From contig VMTC01000107.1 of the NCBI GenBank assembly GCA_013791765.1, positions 94,701 to 158,700 on the forward strand: DNA of 64,000 nucleotides, in the 5' to 3' direction. Numbering within the stretch: position 1 is the first letter of the stretch; each line of letters starts with the position of its first letter. The notes beneath the pieces were generated by a model. That model was not told where the DNA came from and searched no databases. It worked only from the letters and a program-made list of their open reading frames with translations. Below, in pieces: positions 55,122-64,000 of the stretch. This DNA comes from Rhodoferax sp. GTDB taxonomy: Bacteria; Pseudomonadota; Gammaproteobacteria; Burkholderiales; Burkholderiaceae_C. A program made the translations under genes and the position numbers.

Positions 55122-56012
55122 TCAGGCCCCAGCGGCCGCACAGAAATGCTCGCCATCGCGCCGCCCCAAGTCAAAAGCGCACTGCACGGCCGCCTCGTTG
55201 GTGTAGTCCCAGGCGCCGACCGGAACCGGCTGCGACGGCTGCACATAAGTGCGTCCGGGCACTGAGGGCAACCTGCTAAAGGGGCGGGTCAGCAATACCA
55301 GCGTTTCACCTGCGTTTGGGTCGACGCCTTCGATCGGCACGTTGCTGACCAGGCTCCCGTCAAGTAGCGCGATGCCATTACGCCGTGCCTGTGGCGTCAG
55401 CGGCGGCACGCACGATGACGCAATGATCAGGTCGGCCAGCGCGCCAGGTGTGGCGCACTCTTGCACCGAGACGTAAAGCGGCCTGAAGCCGACACGCTGG
55501 CCCATTGAGGAGTGAACTGCGTCTTTATGCCACGCTTTGATGCCGAACGCGGCCATGCCAAGCAGCACTGCCAGTTGCGCACCCGCCCAGTGCGGCGGGT
55601 TAGAGATCAGGATTTTGATCATGGGCCCCTGGTGCAGGCGTGACAGCGCTTGCGCGTCGATGCTGGCGAGCAGGGCCTCGCGGTAAATGTCGCCATGCGG
55701 GAAAACCGGTTGCGAACGCAGCAGATTACGCAGATAGAGGTTCCGCGCATTGTCGGCAACCGCCTGCTTGTAGAGCGCAAAACACGCCTCGAAGATGCCG
55801 GCAAACAGCGCGCAGGCCATGGCAGAACCTGCGCTGACCGCCACCACTGCGGAAGGCGCCAGATTGAGCTCTGGCGCCGCAACCGACCAGAAGCCGGCCT
55901 GCCAAAAACAGCGATTGCCGCCGCCAGCGAAAACAACATTCTCAAAATGTGGTGGTATTTGGCTTGCACCGGCGCGTGCGGGTTGCGTTTGGCTGATGGC
56001 TTGAGTCGGCAC
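55122..56012 (-). CDS. Patatin-like phospholipase
   Basis: About 296 aa with a GTG start at 56012, where similarity begins (PTQAISQTQPARAG); a longer form from 56141 is possible. Oxyanion motif FAGGGNRCFWQAG (about 29-40), nucleophile Ser60 in AVSAGSA (with Ala instead of Gly at the first position of the G-x-S-x-G box), and the Asp of the dyad in ALLDGSLVSNVP. Patatins hydrolyse membrane lipids or act as effector-type lipases. No signal peptide is obvious. Convergent with the diguanylate cyclase gene. Confidence 0.8.
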   Translation of the reverse strand: MPTQAISQTQPARAGASQIPPHFENVVFAGGGNRCFWQAGFWSVAAPELNLAPSAVVAVSAGSAMACALFAGIFEACFALYKQAVADNARNLYLRNLLRSQPVFPHGDIYREALLASIDAQALSRLHQGPMIKILISNPPHWAGAQLAVLLGMAAFGIKAWHKDAVHSSMGQRVGFRPLYVSVQECATPGALADLIIASSCVPPLTPQARRNGIALLDGSLVSNVPIEGVDPNAGETLVLLTRPFSRLPSVPGRTYVQPSQPVPVGAWDYTNEAAVQCAFDLGRRDGEHFCAAAGA

Positions 56013-56311
56013 GGCAATTCTTTCAGTTGGAAACTGTGGCCCGCTGTACCCGATGCAGGGCGGAGCAATTGACAGCCTGCTCCGATCAAAACCCGGCGCT
56101 GGGCCAGCGCGTTTGCGAAATCTCAACACGCTGCGCGGCACCTCGTTCTAAGCTCAAGGCGTTGTCTCGGTTGGCGAGCAAGGGTGGCACAACCAGGCCC
56201 CCTGAAACTGCCCCTTTTCTTTGGGGAAACGGTCTTTTGAGTGCTTGGCAAGCACCCTCTGCGCGGCGCATTGGGACTGGTTCCGTCGTACTCAAGAAAG
56301 GCTGGTAGATC

Positions 56312-57313
56312 ATGAAAAACTCAACAAAAATTGGTACTCTTGGCGCCATTGCCATCGCGGCTGCGGCAACTCTGGTGGTCTCATGTGGCGGGGGTAGCGG
56401 CGGCGACACGCCCGCAGCAATCGGCACGGCCACCACACTCGATGCAGCCAGCGTGACCAAGGGGATAGCCATGGTGGCCACGCTGCTTCCGGTTTGTAGC
56501 AGCCCAGGGGCAAGCCAGACGGCAGCCCTTCAAGGCAATCTGGCACCGGCCAAAGTCGTCTGGCTGGCGAAAAAGTTTGCGCTGAGTCAAAGCCCGCAAC
56601 GGCGCATACTGGCCCTGGGCAGCGTGCCGCCGGCCGACTTGCTGGGCGGCTGTGGCGGGCGCTTGACCTACCCGGCCTCGGCCTATTCCCATCTGAACGG
56701 CGTGACCACCGCAACCCTGGCGTTTGAAAACTACTGCACCGTCAACACCGACAACAACACGCGTCTGGTCCTGAACGGCAACCTGGCTTTTGTGGACAAC
56801 GGCACGCCGAGCGCGAGCGGTCCGATCCGGAACTGGATCAGCGCTGACAGTCCTGCGGGCGTCACCATTGCCACCCAGGACGCGAGCGGCGTGGCGATCG
56901 ACTCCATGCTCCTGAGCTTCAGCAACTTCCGCTACACCGTGGGAGTTCCGGGCGACGACCCCACAGCGGCCAGTCCGGACCGATTCACCCTGGGTGAGTT
57001 GGCAACCACCACCCAGAGCACGGGCAAAACCTACCGGGCAACGGGGTTCAGCGCCGAGATGTTTGCCACGCCCTCTGGTGGCGAACAGTTCACGGTCAGC
57101 GGGCGTGCTTACCGCTCCAATGGTGAGTATTTCGATGTAACAACCTCGACGCCCTTGGTGCTTGATGTAGACGGCAACCCGACCGCAGGCGCGATCACGT
57201 TTAAGGGCGCCAATGATTCGACCGCAGTCGCGACCGTGGTCCCCGGCACCGTGATGCAGGTCACGATGACGGTCAATGGCACGCCACTGGCGGGGATGCC
57301 AGCTTGCCAGTAA
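56312..57313 (+). CDS. Putative lipoprotein of unknown function
   Basis: 333 aa. A lipobox (TLVVSC, Cys25) follows a hydrophobic N-terminus, then a glycine-rich spacer (GGGSGGDTPA). The rest is rich in Thr/Ser/Asn, with repeated beta-like segments (FENYCTVNTDNNTRLVLNGN, FSNFRYTVGVPGDDPTAASP), giving the look of a secreted or outer-membrane lipoprotein. No family recognised. It is followed 60 bases later by an FtsX-like permease gene, so it may belong with the ABC unit. Confidence 0.7.
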   Translation: MKNSTKIGTLGAIAIAAAATLVVSCGGGSGGDTPAAIGTATTLDAASVTKGIAMVATLLPVCSSPGASQTAALQGNLAPAKVVWLAKKFALSQSPQRRILALGSVPPADLLGGCGGRLTYPASAYSHLNGVTTATLAFENYCTVNTDNNTRLVLNGNLAFVDNGTPSASGPIRNWISADSPAGVTIATQDASGVAIDSMLLSFSNFRYTVGVPGDDPTAASPDRFTLGELATTTQSTGKTYRATGFSAEMFATPSGGEQFTVSGRAYRSNGEYFDVTTSTPLVLDVDGNPTAGAITFKGANDSTAVATVVPGTVMQVTMTVNGTPLAGMPACQ

Positions 57314-57374
57314 GTCCATCGATCCGCCCGGGCATGGGCGGGTCGCTGAATGACGATGGGCCAGGGAAGGCGCC

Positions 57375-58475
57375 ATGATTTTCCTGCGCAACGTGTTGCG
57401 CGCCCCGGCGCGCAGCTTGATGACCGCGCTGGGCATTGCCGCCGGGGTGGCCCTGTTTGTCGCCATCACCGCCATCACGCTGGACCTGCGCCAGCAGATT
57501 GATGGGGTGACCGGCGCCTACCAGCTTGAAGTCGTGGTGTACGAGCGCCGCGCCACGTCGCCCATGTCTTCGCGCATCGGCGCGCCGCAGATGGCAGAGC
57601 TGCAAGAGCGCTACGGCGCCGCGCTGTCGCCTTTGGTCATCGGGACGCTCAATGAGACATGGAGCGCTTACGCCTTGGTCATGGGCGTGACACCGGAGTT
57701 TTTGCACAGCATGGCACTAAACAGCGGTGCGCATTTCGCCGCAGGCTCAGGCGATGCAATGATTGGCGAGATCGCCATGCGGAAGCTCGGGCTGCAGCCG
57801 GGCCAGTCGGTGGCGCTTGACGGGCGGCCAGTTCGCATCAGTGGTGTCTTTCGCACCGGTAGCCGCATGCTCGATGGCGGCGTCATGGTGGACATTGCGC
57901 AGGCCCAGGCGATGCTTGCGCGCGAAGGCGCGGAGCCCCAGTACACGCTGGCGCTCTTGCGCGGCGGGCAGCAGGACGCGGCCGCCGCCCTGATCAACGA
58001 GATCAATAGGCTGTATCCGTCGCTCAAGGCGATTCCCGGCACCGAGTTCTCTGGCTCGATGCGGCTGCTCCGCGTGATAGAAGCATTTGTGACCACCATT
58101 TCGGTGGTCGCGCTGGTCGGCACCTGCCTGGTTGTGAGCAACACGCTGCTGATGGCTGTTGCCGAGCGCACGCGCGAGATCGGCATTCTCATGACGGTTG
58201 GCTGGACGCCCTGGCTGGTGCTGCGCATGCTGTTTTCTGAGAGCCTGATGCTCTGCGCTGTGGGCGCGGCAGTGGGCAACGCCTTTGCGCTGCTGCTGCT
58301 GCGGGTCGTCAACAGCATGGAGTCGATTGGCTTTGGCTGGATTCCGCTGCGCTACCCTTTGACCTTGGCGGCGGTTTCATTTGGCATGGCACTGGCGATT
58401 GCGCTGATCTCGCTGGTTTGGCCGGCGCTTGTGCTGTATCGGCTGCAACCACTGACCGCACTGCGCCATGAGTGA
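57375..58475 (+). CDS. ABC transporter permease, FtsX/MacB type
   Basis: 366 aa. N-terminal helix (SLMTALGIAAGVALFVAI), a periplasmic MacB-PCD-like domain (IGEIAMRKLGLQPGQSVALD), then three C-terminal helices (VALVGTCLVVSNTLLMAVAE, VGAAVGNAFALLLLRVVNS, ALISLVWPALVLYRLQP). Overlaps the ATPase gene by 8 bases. Such permeases extract or secrete lipoproteins, lipids or drugs. Confidence 0.87.
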   Translation: MIFLRNVLRAPARSLMTALGIAAGVALFVAITAITLDLRQQIDGVTGAYQLEVVVYERRATSPMSSRIGAPQMAELQERYGAALSPLVIGTLNETWSAYALVMGVTPEFLHSMALNSGAHFAAGSGDAMIGEIAMRKLGLQPGQSVALDGRPVRISGVFRTGSRMLDGGVMVDIAQAQAMLAREGAEPQYTLALLRGGQQDAAAALINEINRLYPSLKAIPGTEFSGSMRLLRVIEAFVTTISVVALVGTCLVVSNTLLMAVAERTREIGILMTVGWTPWLVLRMLFSESLMLCAVGAAVGNAFALLLLRVVNSMESIGFGWIPLRYPLTLAAVSFGMALAIALISLVWPALVLYRLQPLTALRHE

Positions 58476-59139
58476 CACGACCATACTGCTCGCCGTCACA
58501 GAAGTCAGCCGGCACCATGACGGTGGCGCTGTGAAGGCGCTCGACGGCGTCACTTTCGAGGCTCGCGCTGGCGAGGTATTGGCGCTCACCGGTCCATCGG
58601 GCTGCGGCAAGAGCACGCTGCTGTCTCTGATTGGCCTGCTGGACCAGCCGACCTTTGGCAGCGTCTGCATTGCCGGTGAAAATCTCGCCACGGTGCGCCA
58701 ACCTGCAAATTTCCGGTTACAGCACATCGGATTCGTGTTCCAGTTCCATCACATGGTGGCCACCATGACGCTGCTGGAAAACGTGGCGGCGCCCTTGGTC
58801 GCGCTGGGCCTGCACCGCCGCGAGCGCCGCGCACGCGCCAGCGAGATGCTGGCGCAAATGGACCTGTCGGCCCGGGCCAACTTTTTGCCGGCCAAGGTAT
58901 CTGGCGGGGAGCGCCAACGCGCTGCCGTCGCACGGGCCCTCATCACCCGCCCGCCGCTGCTTCTGGCCGACGAACCCACCGGCAACCTTGACAGCCACAA
59001 CAACACGCTCGTGGTTGAGCTGCTGATGGCGCATGCGCGCGCGCACGGCGCGCTGGTCTTGATCGCCACCCATAACCCCGAGATTGCCCGCCTGGCAGAC
59101 CGGCGCCTTGAGCTGTGTGATGGCCGCCTGAGGGCTTGA
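58468..59139 (+). CDS. ABC transporter ATP-binding protein (MacB/LolD type)
   Basis: 223 aa. Walker A LTGPSGCGKSTLLSLIG, Q-loop FQFHHMVATMTLLENVAAPL, signature VSGGERQRAAVARAL, Walker B LLLADEPTGNLDS. Typical LolD/MacB size. Coupled to the permease by overlap. Convergent with the acr3 gene. Confidence 0.92.
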   Translation: MSDTTILLAVTEVSRHHDGGAVKALDGVTFEARAGEVLALTGPSGCGKSTLLSLIGLLDQPTFGSVCIAGENLATVRQPANFRLQHIGFVFQFHHMVATMTLLENVAAPLVALGLHRRERRARASEMLAQMDLSARANFLPAKVSGGERQRAAVARALITRPPLLLADEPTGNLDSHNNTLVVELLMAHARAHGALVLIATHNPEIARLADRRLELCDGRLRA

Positions 59140-59281
59140 TCCCGCCATGTTCACTAGCCTGACTTTGTGGAGTAGGTGCTGACCGCGCTGATCAGCCACT
59201 GCGCCAATCCGGGGCTACTGTTTCAGCCGGCCGGTGCCGCACAAGGCAAGCCACGCCGGCGAAGAGCGCAATCGGCAGGCG

Positions 59282-60337
59282 TCAAGCCCACCCTTGCCAG
59301 CCCTTGGAGCGGTTCACCAGCCAGACCAGTGACAGCATCACCGGCACCTCAACCAACACCCCTACCACGGTGGCCAGCGCGGCGCCGGAGTTCAGTCCAA
59401 ACAGTGAAATCGCCACCGCCACCGCCAGTTCAAAAAAGTTGGAGGTGCCGATCAAGCAGGCCGGCCCGGCGATATTGCGTGGCAATTTCAGCAGCCGAGC
59501 GCCCCACCAGCTGATGAAGAAAATGCCATAGGTTTGCAAAATGAGCGGGATCGCAATCATGCCGATGACCAGCGGTTTGGCCACAATGGTTTCTGCCTGA
59601 AAACCAAACAGCAACACCACGGTGGCTATCAAGCCCACCACCGACCAGGGTTTGAGGCGTGCCACAAACTCGCCCACAGCGCGCTCTGACCTGCGCGCCA
59701 GCATGTGCCGCGTGGCCATGCCCGCAACCAGTGGCAGCACCACATAAAGCACCGTGGACAGCAACAGCGTTTGCCAGGGCACGGTGATGTTGGTCACGCC
59801 AAGCAAAAAGGCGGCAATCGGAGCAAACGCAAACACCATGATCAGGTCGTTGACCGAGACCTGCACCAAGGTGTAGTTGGCGTCGCCCTTGACCAACTGG
59901 CTCCAGACAAAGACCATGGCGGTGCACGGTGCCACACCCAGCAATATCATGCCGGCGATGTATTCGCTGGCTGACTGCGGGTCAACCCAGGGCGCGAAAA
60001 TGTAGTGAAAAAACAGCACGCCCAGCGCTGCCATCGTGAAAGGCTTGATGAGCCAGTTCACCACCAGTGTCAGCGCCAGACCGCGCGGCTTTTTACCCAC
60101 GTCTTTCACCGCCGACCAGTCGATCTGGATCATCATTGGGTAAATCATGACCCAAATGAGCACCGCCACCACCAGGTTGACATGGGCAACTTCCAGCGCA
60201 GCAATGCCCTGAAAGGTGCCCGGCATCAGCAACCCCAAGCCAACCCCTACGGCGATGGCAAGTGCCACCCACACCGACAAATAACGTTCAAACACACCCA
60301 TTGACGCGCCAGCCGACTGTTTTGATTTGGTGCTCAT
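59282..60337 (-). CDS. acr3: Arsenite efflux permease Acr3
   Basis: 351 aa from the ATG at 60337; a GTG at 60343 that overlaps the arsA stop is also possible. Ten helices of the Acr3/BART family, with the essential Cys in TM4, [18 protein letters not shown], and [17 protein letters not shown]. It exports As(III) (or Sb(III)) from the cytoplasm. Last gene of the arsR-C-D-A-acr3 operon; coupled to arsA. Confidence 0.95.
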   Translation of the reverse strand: MSTKSKQSAGASMGVFERYLSVWVALAIAVGVGLGLLMPGTFQGIAALEVAHVNLVVAVLIWVMIYPMMIQIDWSAVKDVGKKPRGLALTLVVNWLIKPFTMAALGVLFFHYIFAPWVDPQSASEYIAGMILLGVAPCTAMVFVWSQLVKGDANYTLVQVSVNDLIMVFAFAPIAAFLLGVTNITVPWQTLLLSTVLYVVLPLVAGMATRHMLARRSERAVGEFVARLKPWSVVGLIATVVLLFGFQAETIVAKPLVIGMIAIPLILQTYGIFFISWWGARLLKLPRNIAGPACLIGTSNFFELAVAVAISLFGLNSGAALATVVGVLVEVPVMLSLVWLVNRSKGWQGWA

Positions 60338-60339
60338 CT

Positions 60340-62103
60340 TCACGCACCTTGCTCTGAGAGTTGTTGCAGCCGTTGCATGCCAATTGGCTCGTCTTGCAAC
60401 AGCGGCACCAGCGCATAACGTTTGGCGTGGCGGGTGGCAACCGCTTCAATTTCGCGCAGCTCGTTGTGGGCGCGAGCTTTGAGCAGAGGTGAGCTGACTT
60501 GGGCAGCGGCCACGCTGTTGTTGATGACCCAGGCCCAAGGCTCAATGCCGGCGCGGCGTAAGTCGGCCTGTAAATTGGCCGCTTCGAGCACTGGCGTGGT
60601 TTCTGCCAGCGTGACGATCAGCACCTTGGTTTGCTTCGGGTCTTGCAGCTGCATCATCGGCGTGGTGAAGTGGACGCCCGCGCCCATCTGGCGCGAGATG
60701 TCACGGTGGTAGGCGCCGGTGGCGTCCAGCAGCAGCAGCGTGTGGCCGGTGGGGGCGGTGTCCATCACGACAAACTTTTTGCCGGCTTCGCGAATCACGC
60801 GGGAAAACGCCTGAAACACGGCAATTTCTTCGGTGCAGGGCGAGCGCAGGTCTTCTTCCAGCACGGCGCGGCCAGCAGCATCGAGCTTGGCGCCTTTGGT
60901 GGCCAGTACTTGGGCGCGGTAGGCCTCGGTGACTTCATGCGGGTCGATGCGGCTCACGGTCAAATGCGCCAGCGTGCCGTTCAGCGTTTCCATCAAGTGC
61001 GCAGCGGGGTCGGAGGTGGTCAGGTGCACTTCATGGCCACGGCTCGCGAGCTCTACCGCGATGGCTGCAGCCAGCGTGGTCTTGCCGACGCCGCCCTTGC
61101 CCATGGTCATCACCAAGCCATGGCCTTCAAGCGCGATGTCATCGACCAAAGAGGCCAGGCTGGGGGCGTTGATTTTGGACGCCTCAAGCGGCACAGCTGG
61201 CGTAGCCGACACAGTGGTCTCAGTCTCGAGCAACTGCTTCAGCGCCGCCAGTCCAAACAGGTTGAAGGCCTTGAGATCGATCTGGTCGGTGGGTAAATCG
61301 CGCAAGACCTCCGGCAAATTCGCCAGCACCGCCTGTTCGCGCTGGTAAATCGCCTGCGCCAACGGGTCGCTGGCTGCCTCAGCCTCGGGAAACACACCGT
61401 TGATCACCAGATATTGTTTGCTCAGGCCGATGCCTGCCAGCTCGTCATGGGTGCGCGCTGCTTCATTTAACGTAGCGGCTTGCGCCCGTGCCACAAGGAC
61501 CAGGCGGGTTTTTTGTTCATCTGCCAAGGCATCGACGGCGGCCTTGTACTGGGTGCGTTGCTTTTCCAGCCCGGCCAGCGGGCCCAGGCACGAGGCATCA
61601 CCTTTGCCGTCTTCCAGAAAGCCGCTCCAGGCGCCGGGCAACTGCAACATGCGGATGGTGTGGCCGGTGGGCGCGGTGTCAAAGACGATGTGGTCGAAAT
61701 CTTCGGTCAAGGCACCGTCGATCAGCAAAGCGGTGAACTCGTCAAACGCGGCAATTTCGGTGGTGCAGGCCCCTGAGAGTTGCTCCTCAATGCCCTTGAC
61801 CACCGAATCCGGCAGCACGCCGCGCACCGGGCCAACGATGCGGTCGCGGTAGGCCTGGGCGGCGGCTTGGGGGTCAATCTCCAGCGCGCTTAAGCTGGGT
61901 ACATCGGTCACAGCGGTGACCTGATTGCCAATACTGATGCCAAAGACCTGACCGACGTTGGACGCCGGGTCGGTGCTGACCAGCAGCACGCGTTTACCTG
62001 CTGACGCCAACACGATGGACGTGGCGCAGGCGATGGATGTTTTACCCACGCCGCCCTTGCCGGTGAAGAACAAGAAGCGCGGCGGGTTCAGAAGAAATTT
62101 CAT
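60340..62103 (-). CDS. arsA: Arsenite-stimulated ATPase ArsA
   Basis: 587 aa. Two homologous halves with P-loops [11 protein letters not shown] (about residue 15) and [14 protein letters not shown] (about residue 337). Metal-site Cys appear in [10 protein letters not shown] and [10 protein letters not shown], each matching the cysteine positions of ArsA. The signal-transducing DTAPTGHT motifs (two copies) are also present. It energises As(III) export with Acr3 and receives As(III) from the ArsD metallochaperone. Normal length (583 aa in R773). Confidence 0.96.
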   Translation of the reverse strand: MKFLLNPPRFLFFTGKGGVGKTSIACATSIVLASAGKRVLLVSTDPASNVGQVFGISIGNQVTAVTDVPSLSALEIDPQAAAQAYRDRIVGPVRGVLPDSVVKGIEEQLSGACTTEIAAFDEFTALLIDGALTEDFDHIVFDTAPTGHTIRMLQLPGAWSGFLEDGKGDASCLGPLAGLEKQRTQYKAAVDALADEQKTRLVLVARAQAATLNEAARTHDELAGIGLSKQYLVINGVFPEAEAASDPLAQAIYQREQAVLANLPEVLRDLPTDQIDLKAFNLFGLAALKQLLETETTVSATPAVPLEASKINAPSLASLVDDIALEGHGLVMTMGKGGVGKTTLAAAIAVELASRGHEVHLTTSDPAAHLMETLNGTLAHLTVSRIDPHEVTEAYRAQVLATKGAKLDAAGRAVLEEDLRSPCTEEIAVFQAFSRVIREAGKKFVVMDTAPTGHTLLLLDATGAYHRDISRQMGAGVHFTTPMMQLQDPKQTKVLIVTLAETTPVLEAANLQADLRRAGIEPWAWVINNSVAAAQVSSPLLKARAHNELREIEAVATRHAKRYALVPLLQDEPIGMQRLQQLSEQGA

Positions 62104-62147
62104 GGAGACGGTCTCAGGGCGGATTCGGTTGATGTGTTAATTTGATT

Positions 62148-62762
62148 TCAGCAGCATTTGGCAGAGGGTTTGGCGCCATCCGATGCCGTAGCACCGCAGC
62201 AGCCAGCGCTCGGTGCGGCCTCTTTAACGGTTGGCGCTGCAGCTTGCAAAAATTTCTGCGCCAGATCAAGCACTGATTTGGCCGGGCTGTCTTTGACTTG
62301 CTGCGCCAGATGGACCGCTTGGAGCATGTCGGCATCGCTCACGCCAAGTTTGCGTGCCGCATCAAAATGGTATTTGAAGCAGGGTTCGCAGTTGGACGCA
62401 ATCGCCGCTCCAATGGCCACCAGCTCGGCCACTTGGGCGCTGAAGATAGACGGCGCAAGGGTGATGCCCAGCCACTGCGCCAATACCTCACGCGTGGGGT
62501 AACTGCCAGAGAGCATGAGCTGGCCATCCACCAGCAGCACCGGCAAAGCGGCCTCACCAGATTTTTGCAGCAGGTCTTTGACCGCGGCATTGTCTGCAAA
62601 CGCCATCGGCTGCTGCGCCAGGTTGAAACGCTCGATGCTCGCACCCTGCTGTTTGGCCCAATCGACGTTGGCCGAAAAATCGACCAATTTCTGGTCAACA
62701 TCGGTGCCGCAAACGCCGCTGCTGCAGCACAGGGCGGGATCAAAGACTTGGATTTTTTTCAT
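62148..62762 (-). CDS. arsD: ArsD arsenite metallochaperone with inserted AhpD-like domain
   Basis: 204 aa, against about 120 for classical ArsD. Residues 1-100 are ArsD, with C12, C13 and C18 in LCCSSGVCG exactly as in R773 ArsD. Residues about 112-170 form a carboxymuconolactone-decarboxylase/AhpD-like domain with the redox motif C125-EP-C128 and H132 (CxxCxxxH). The C-terminal tail carries vicinal Cys pairs (C188/C189 and C203/C204), like the tail pairs of ArsD. So the AhpD domain sits between the ArsD core and its Cys tail. Between arsC (28 bases) and arsA (about 45 bases). Confidence 0.9.
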   Translation of the reverse strand: MKKIQVFDPALCCSSGVCGTDVDQKLVDFSANVDWAKQQGASIERFNLAQQPMAFADNAAVKDLLQKSGEAALPVLLVDGQLMLSGSYPTREVLAQWLGITLAPSIFSAQVAELVAIGAAIASNCEPCFKYHFDAARKLGVSDADMLQAVHLAQQVKDSPAKSVLDLAQKFLQAAAPTVKEAAPSAGCCGATASDGAKPSAKCC

Positions 62763-62789
62763 GATGATTTCCTTGGTAGTGAGAGGGGT

Positions 62790-63272
62790 TCAATGAGGCA
62801 TCAGCGTGCCGATGAGGTCAAGTTCGGCTTTGAGCTTTTCCGGCGTCTTTTGCAATTCAGCCAACGGCAGTGCCAGAAAGGCTTCAATGCGTGCCCGCAA
62901 AATTTGGTATGCAGTCATAAACGCTGCATCGATTTCGGCATCTGTGCCGGTGGCATGCGCCGGGTCTTCCACGCCCCAGTGGGTGCGCAGTACCGGGCCC
63001 AGATACGCGGGACAAGTTTCACCGGCGGCATTGGCGCAGACGGTGACCACAATGTCGGGCGTGTGCGGCAAGTTGTCCCAGGATTTGCTGCTGACACCCT
63101 CGGTGGCAATGCCCTCGCGCGCCAGCAGAGCCAGCGAGCGCGGATGCACGTAGCCGCTGGGGTGGCTGCCTGCGCTCATGGCCTGCCAATTCTTGGGTGC
63201 CAGGTGGTTGAAGGTGGCCTCGGCCAGGATCGAGCGGCAGGAGTTGCCGGTACACAAAAAGAGAATATTCAT
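62790..63272 (-). CDS. arsC: Arsenate reductase ArsC (low-molecular-weight phosphatase type)
   Basis: 160 aa. P-loop FLCTGNSCRS with nucleophile C7 (and C12), and redox Cys C79 and C87 in VVTVCANAAGETCPAY, matching the thioredoxin-coupled pI258-type reductases. It reduces As(V) to As(III) for export. Follows arsR by about 60 bases. Confidence 0.94.
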   Translation of the reverse strand: MNILFLCTGNSCRSILAEATFNHLAPKNWQAMSAGSHPSGYVHPRSLALLAREGIATEGVSSKSWDNLPHTPDIVVTVCANAAGETCPAYLGPVLRTHWGVEDPAHATGTDAEIDAAFMTAYQILRARIEAFLALPLAELQKTPEKLKAELDLIGTLMPH

Positions 63273-63333
63273 GGTGTGTTTGTGATTAGGGGGAAAGGTA
63301 AAGGGGGAAAAAGTAAAAGCAAATTTCCGCGCT

Positions 63334-63663
63334 TCAGGCGCAGATCGGCTCCAGCCCGATCCCGGCGCACTGCTCGGGGTGCCCGGCGCAGCACTCTGCG
63401 GTCAGATAGGCAATGAGTTCCTGCATCAACACCAGATTGGCGCGGTAGCGTTGATAGCGGCCTTCCTGCACCACGGACAGCAACTGCGCATGCGTCAAGG
63501 CCTTGAGGTGAAACGACAGATTGGTGGGCGGCACGGCCAGCGCAGCGCCAATTTCTCCGGCGACCAAACCCTGTGGCCCGGCTTTAACCAGCAGCCGGTA
63601 AATGTCCAAGCGAACGCCCGAGGCGAGTGATTCAAAAATGGGAATAGCGATTAATTTATCCAT
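63334..63663 (-). CDS. arsR: Arsenic-responsive repressor ArsR
   Basis: 109 aa from the ATG at 63663 (MDKLIAIPIFESLASGVRLD). SmtB/ArsR winged helix (EIGAALAVPPTNLSFHLKAL, LSVVQEGRYQRYRANL). As(III)-sensing Cys are at the C-terminus, C91, C92 and C99 in AECCAGHPEQCAG, the type seen in Acidithiobacillus ArsR. First gene of the operon, expected to repress it until As(III) binds. The upstream in-frame ATG at 63678 would add 5 residues. Confidence 0.93.
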   Translation of the reverse strand: MDKLIAIPIFESLASGVRLDIYRLLVKAGPQGLVAGEIGAALAVPPTNLSFHLKALTHAQLLSVVQEGRYQRYRANLVLMQELIAYLTAECCAGHPEQCAGIGLEPICA

Positions 63664-63722
63664 GCTGCAATGATACAAGCTTTATTGAAGTGTAAAACAT
63701 AGGAAGGGGGAAGGGGTGCGAT
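63664..63722 (-). promoter_or_regulatory. Putative ars promoter/operator region
   Basis: Short intergenic stretch between arsR and the istA remnant. Minus-strand TTTTAC and TATCAT, spaced 16 bases, resemble -35/-10 boxes just ahead of arsR, and the sequence between them (ACTTCAATAAAGCTTG) is A/T-rich as in ArsR operators. No confident dyad. Confidence 0.35.
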
Positions 63723-63995
63723 TCAAAGGGTCATGCCTTTGCGCCGCAGCTCATGGTGCAGACGGGCGTAGTCGGGTGCCACAAAGCTGCTGGCGCGCTA
63801 GGGGGGTACCATCAAGCGGCTGTGCAGTGCCGTCTCGTCCATAGCCTGGATTTGCGGCCAATGCAAGCCAGCGGCACTGGCGAGCTTGACATATTTGGCG
63901 ACCACGCCTTTGGAAATGCCAAGAGAGGCGGCGATGTGCTGGTGCGAGTGGTGCAGTTCGAGTTTGAGACGCAGGACGTCTTTGATTTGACGCAT
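63723..63995 (-). pseudogene. Truncated IS21-type istA transposase remnant
   Basis: N-terminal segment MRQIKDVLRLKLELHHSHQH, with the HTH SLGISKGVVAKYVKLA of IS21-family IstA, runs to an in-frame TAG (63798-63800). In the same frame beyond it are SFVAPDYARLHHELRRKGMT before TGA at 63723. The catalytic DDE core is missing, so the element is dead. It lies directly upstream of the ars operon. Confidence 0.75.
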
Positions 63996-64000
63996 AGTGA

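Overview
The window is high-GC, densely coded proteobacterial chromosome. Protein-level resemblances (PaaX-like regulator, DUF6172, RoxA, TtrBCA/TtrSR, an ArsR-ArsC-ArsD-ArsA-Acr3 operon, many two-component and envelope genes) suggest a betaproteobacterium of the Burkholderiales, probably Comamonadaceae (Rhodoferax/Polaromonas-like). This assignment is inference; no rRNA or tRNA gene is present to confirm it. I annotate about 56 protein genes or gene remnants, two clear riboswitches (Mn2+ and thiamine pyrophosphate), a dispersed intergenic repeat family, a strong inverted repeat and a truncated insertion sequence.

Layout. 0-4 kb: a minus-strand glycogen block (AmpG-like permease, glgB, and the start of glgX, which runs off the left edge). 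4-21.6 kb: mostly housekeeping and metabolism: M48 protease, indolepyruvate/phenylpyruvate decarboxylase, AmtB, a Mn-riboswitch-controlled TMEM165/GDT1 exporter, small conserved proteins, an AidB-like acyl-CoA dehydrogenase overlapping a PaaX-type regulator, outer-membrane phospholipase A, Rep helicase, AEC transporter, Na/Pi cotransporter, an unusual response regulator and the ribosomal oxygenase RoxA.

21.6-27.7 kb is an accessory island between roxA and gap. It holds two decayed vapC remnants flanking a DUF4160/DUF2442 gene pair. Next comes a four-gene plus-strand cluster: a DNA-binding-like protein, an 89-aa partner overlapping it by 4 bases, a DnaJ-type zinc-knuckle protein and a NERD-nuclease/UvrD-like helicase. 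The cluster sits behind a strong sigma70 promoter framed by a 21-bp imperfect inverted repeat. This is the best candidate for an undescribed defence or toxin-antitoxin-like system.

27.7-43.6 kb: gap and tkt (sugar phosphate metabolism), an Old Yellow Enzyme, a complete tetrathionate respiration locus (TtrS/TtrR on the plus strand converging on ttrBCA on the minus strand), a LysR/DoxX/pirin block and a YhcC-type radical SAM protein. 43.7-59.2 kb: a TPP riboswitch ahead of a TonB-dependent receptor, a rhodanese, an OmpR-type two-component system divergent from a Met/Gly-rich exported protein, a two-gene unit joining an ATP-grasp-like protein to an N-acetylglutaminylglutamine-amidotransferase-type asparagine synthase homologue, a PAS/GGDEF protein, a patatin-like lipase, and a lipoprotein plus MacB/LolD-type ABC exporter.

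59.3-64 kb: an arsenic resistance operon transcribed arsR, arsC, arsD, arsA, acr3 on the minus strand. Its ArsD carries an inserted AhpD-like (carboxymuconolactone decarboxylase) domain. A broken IS21-type istA remnant lies just upstream of arsR at the right edge.
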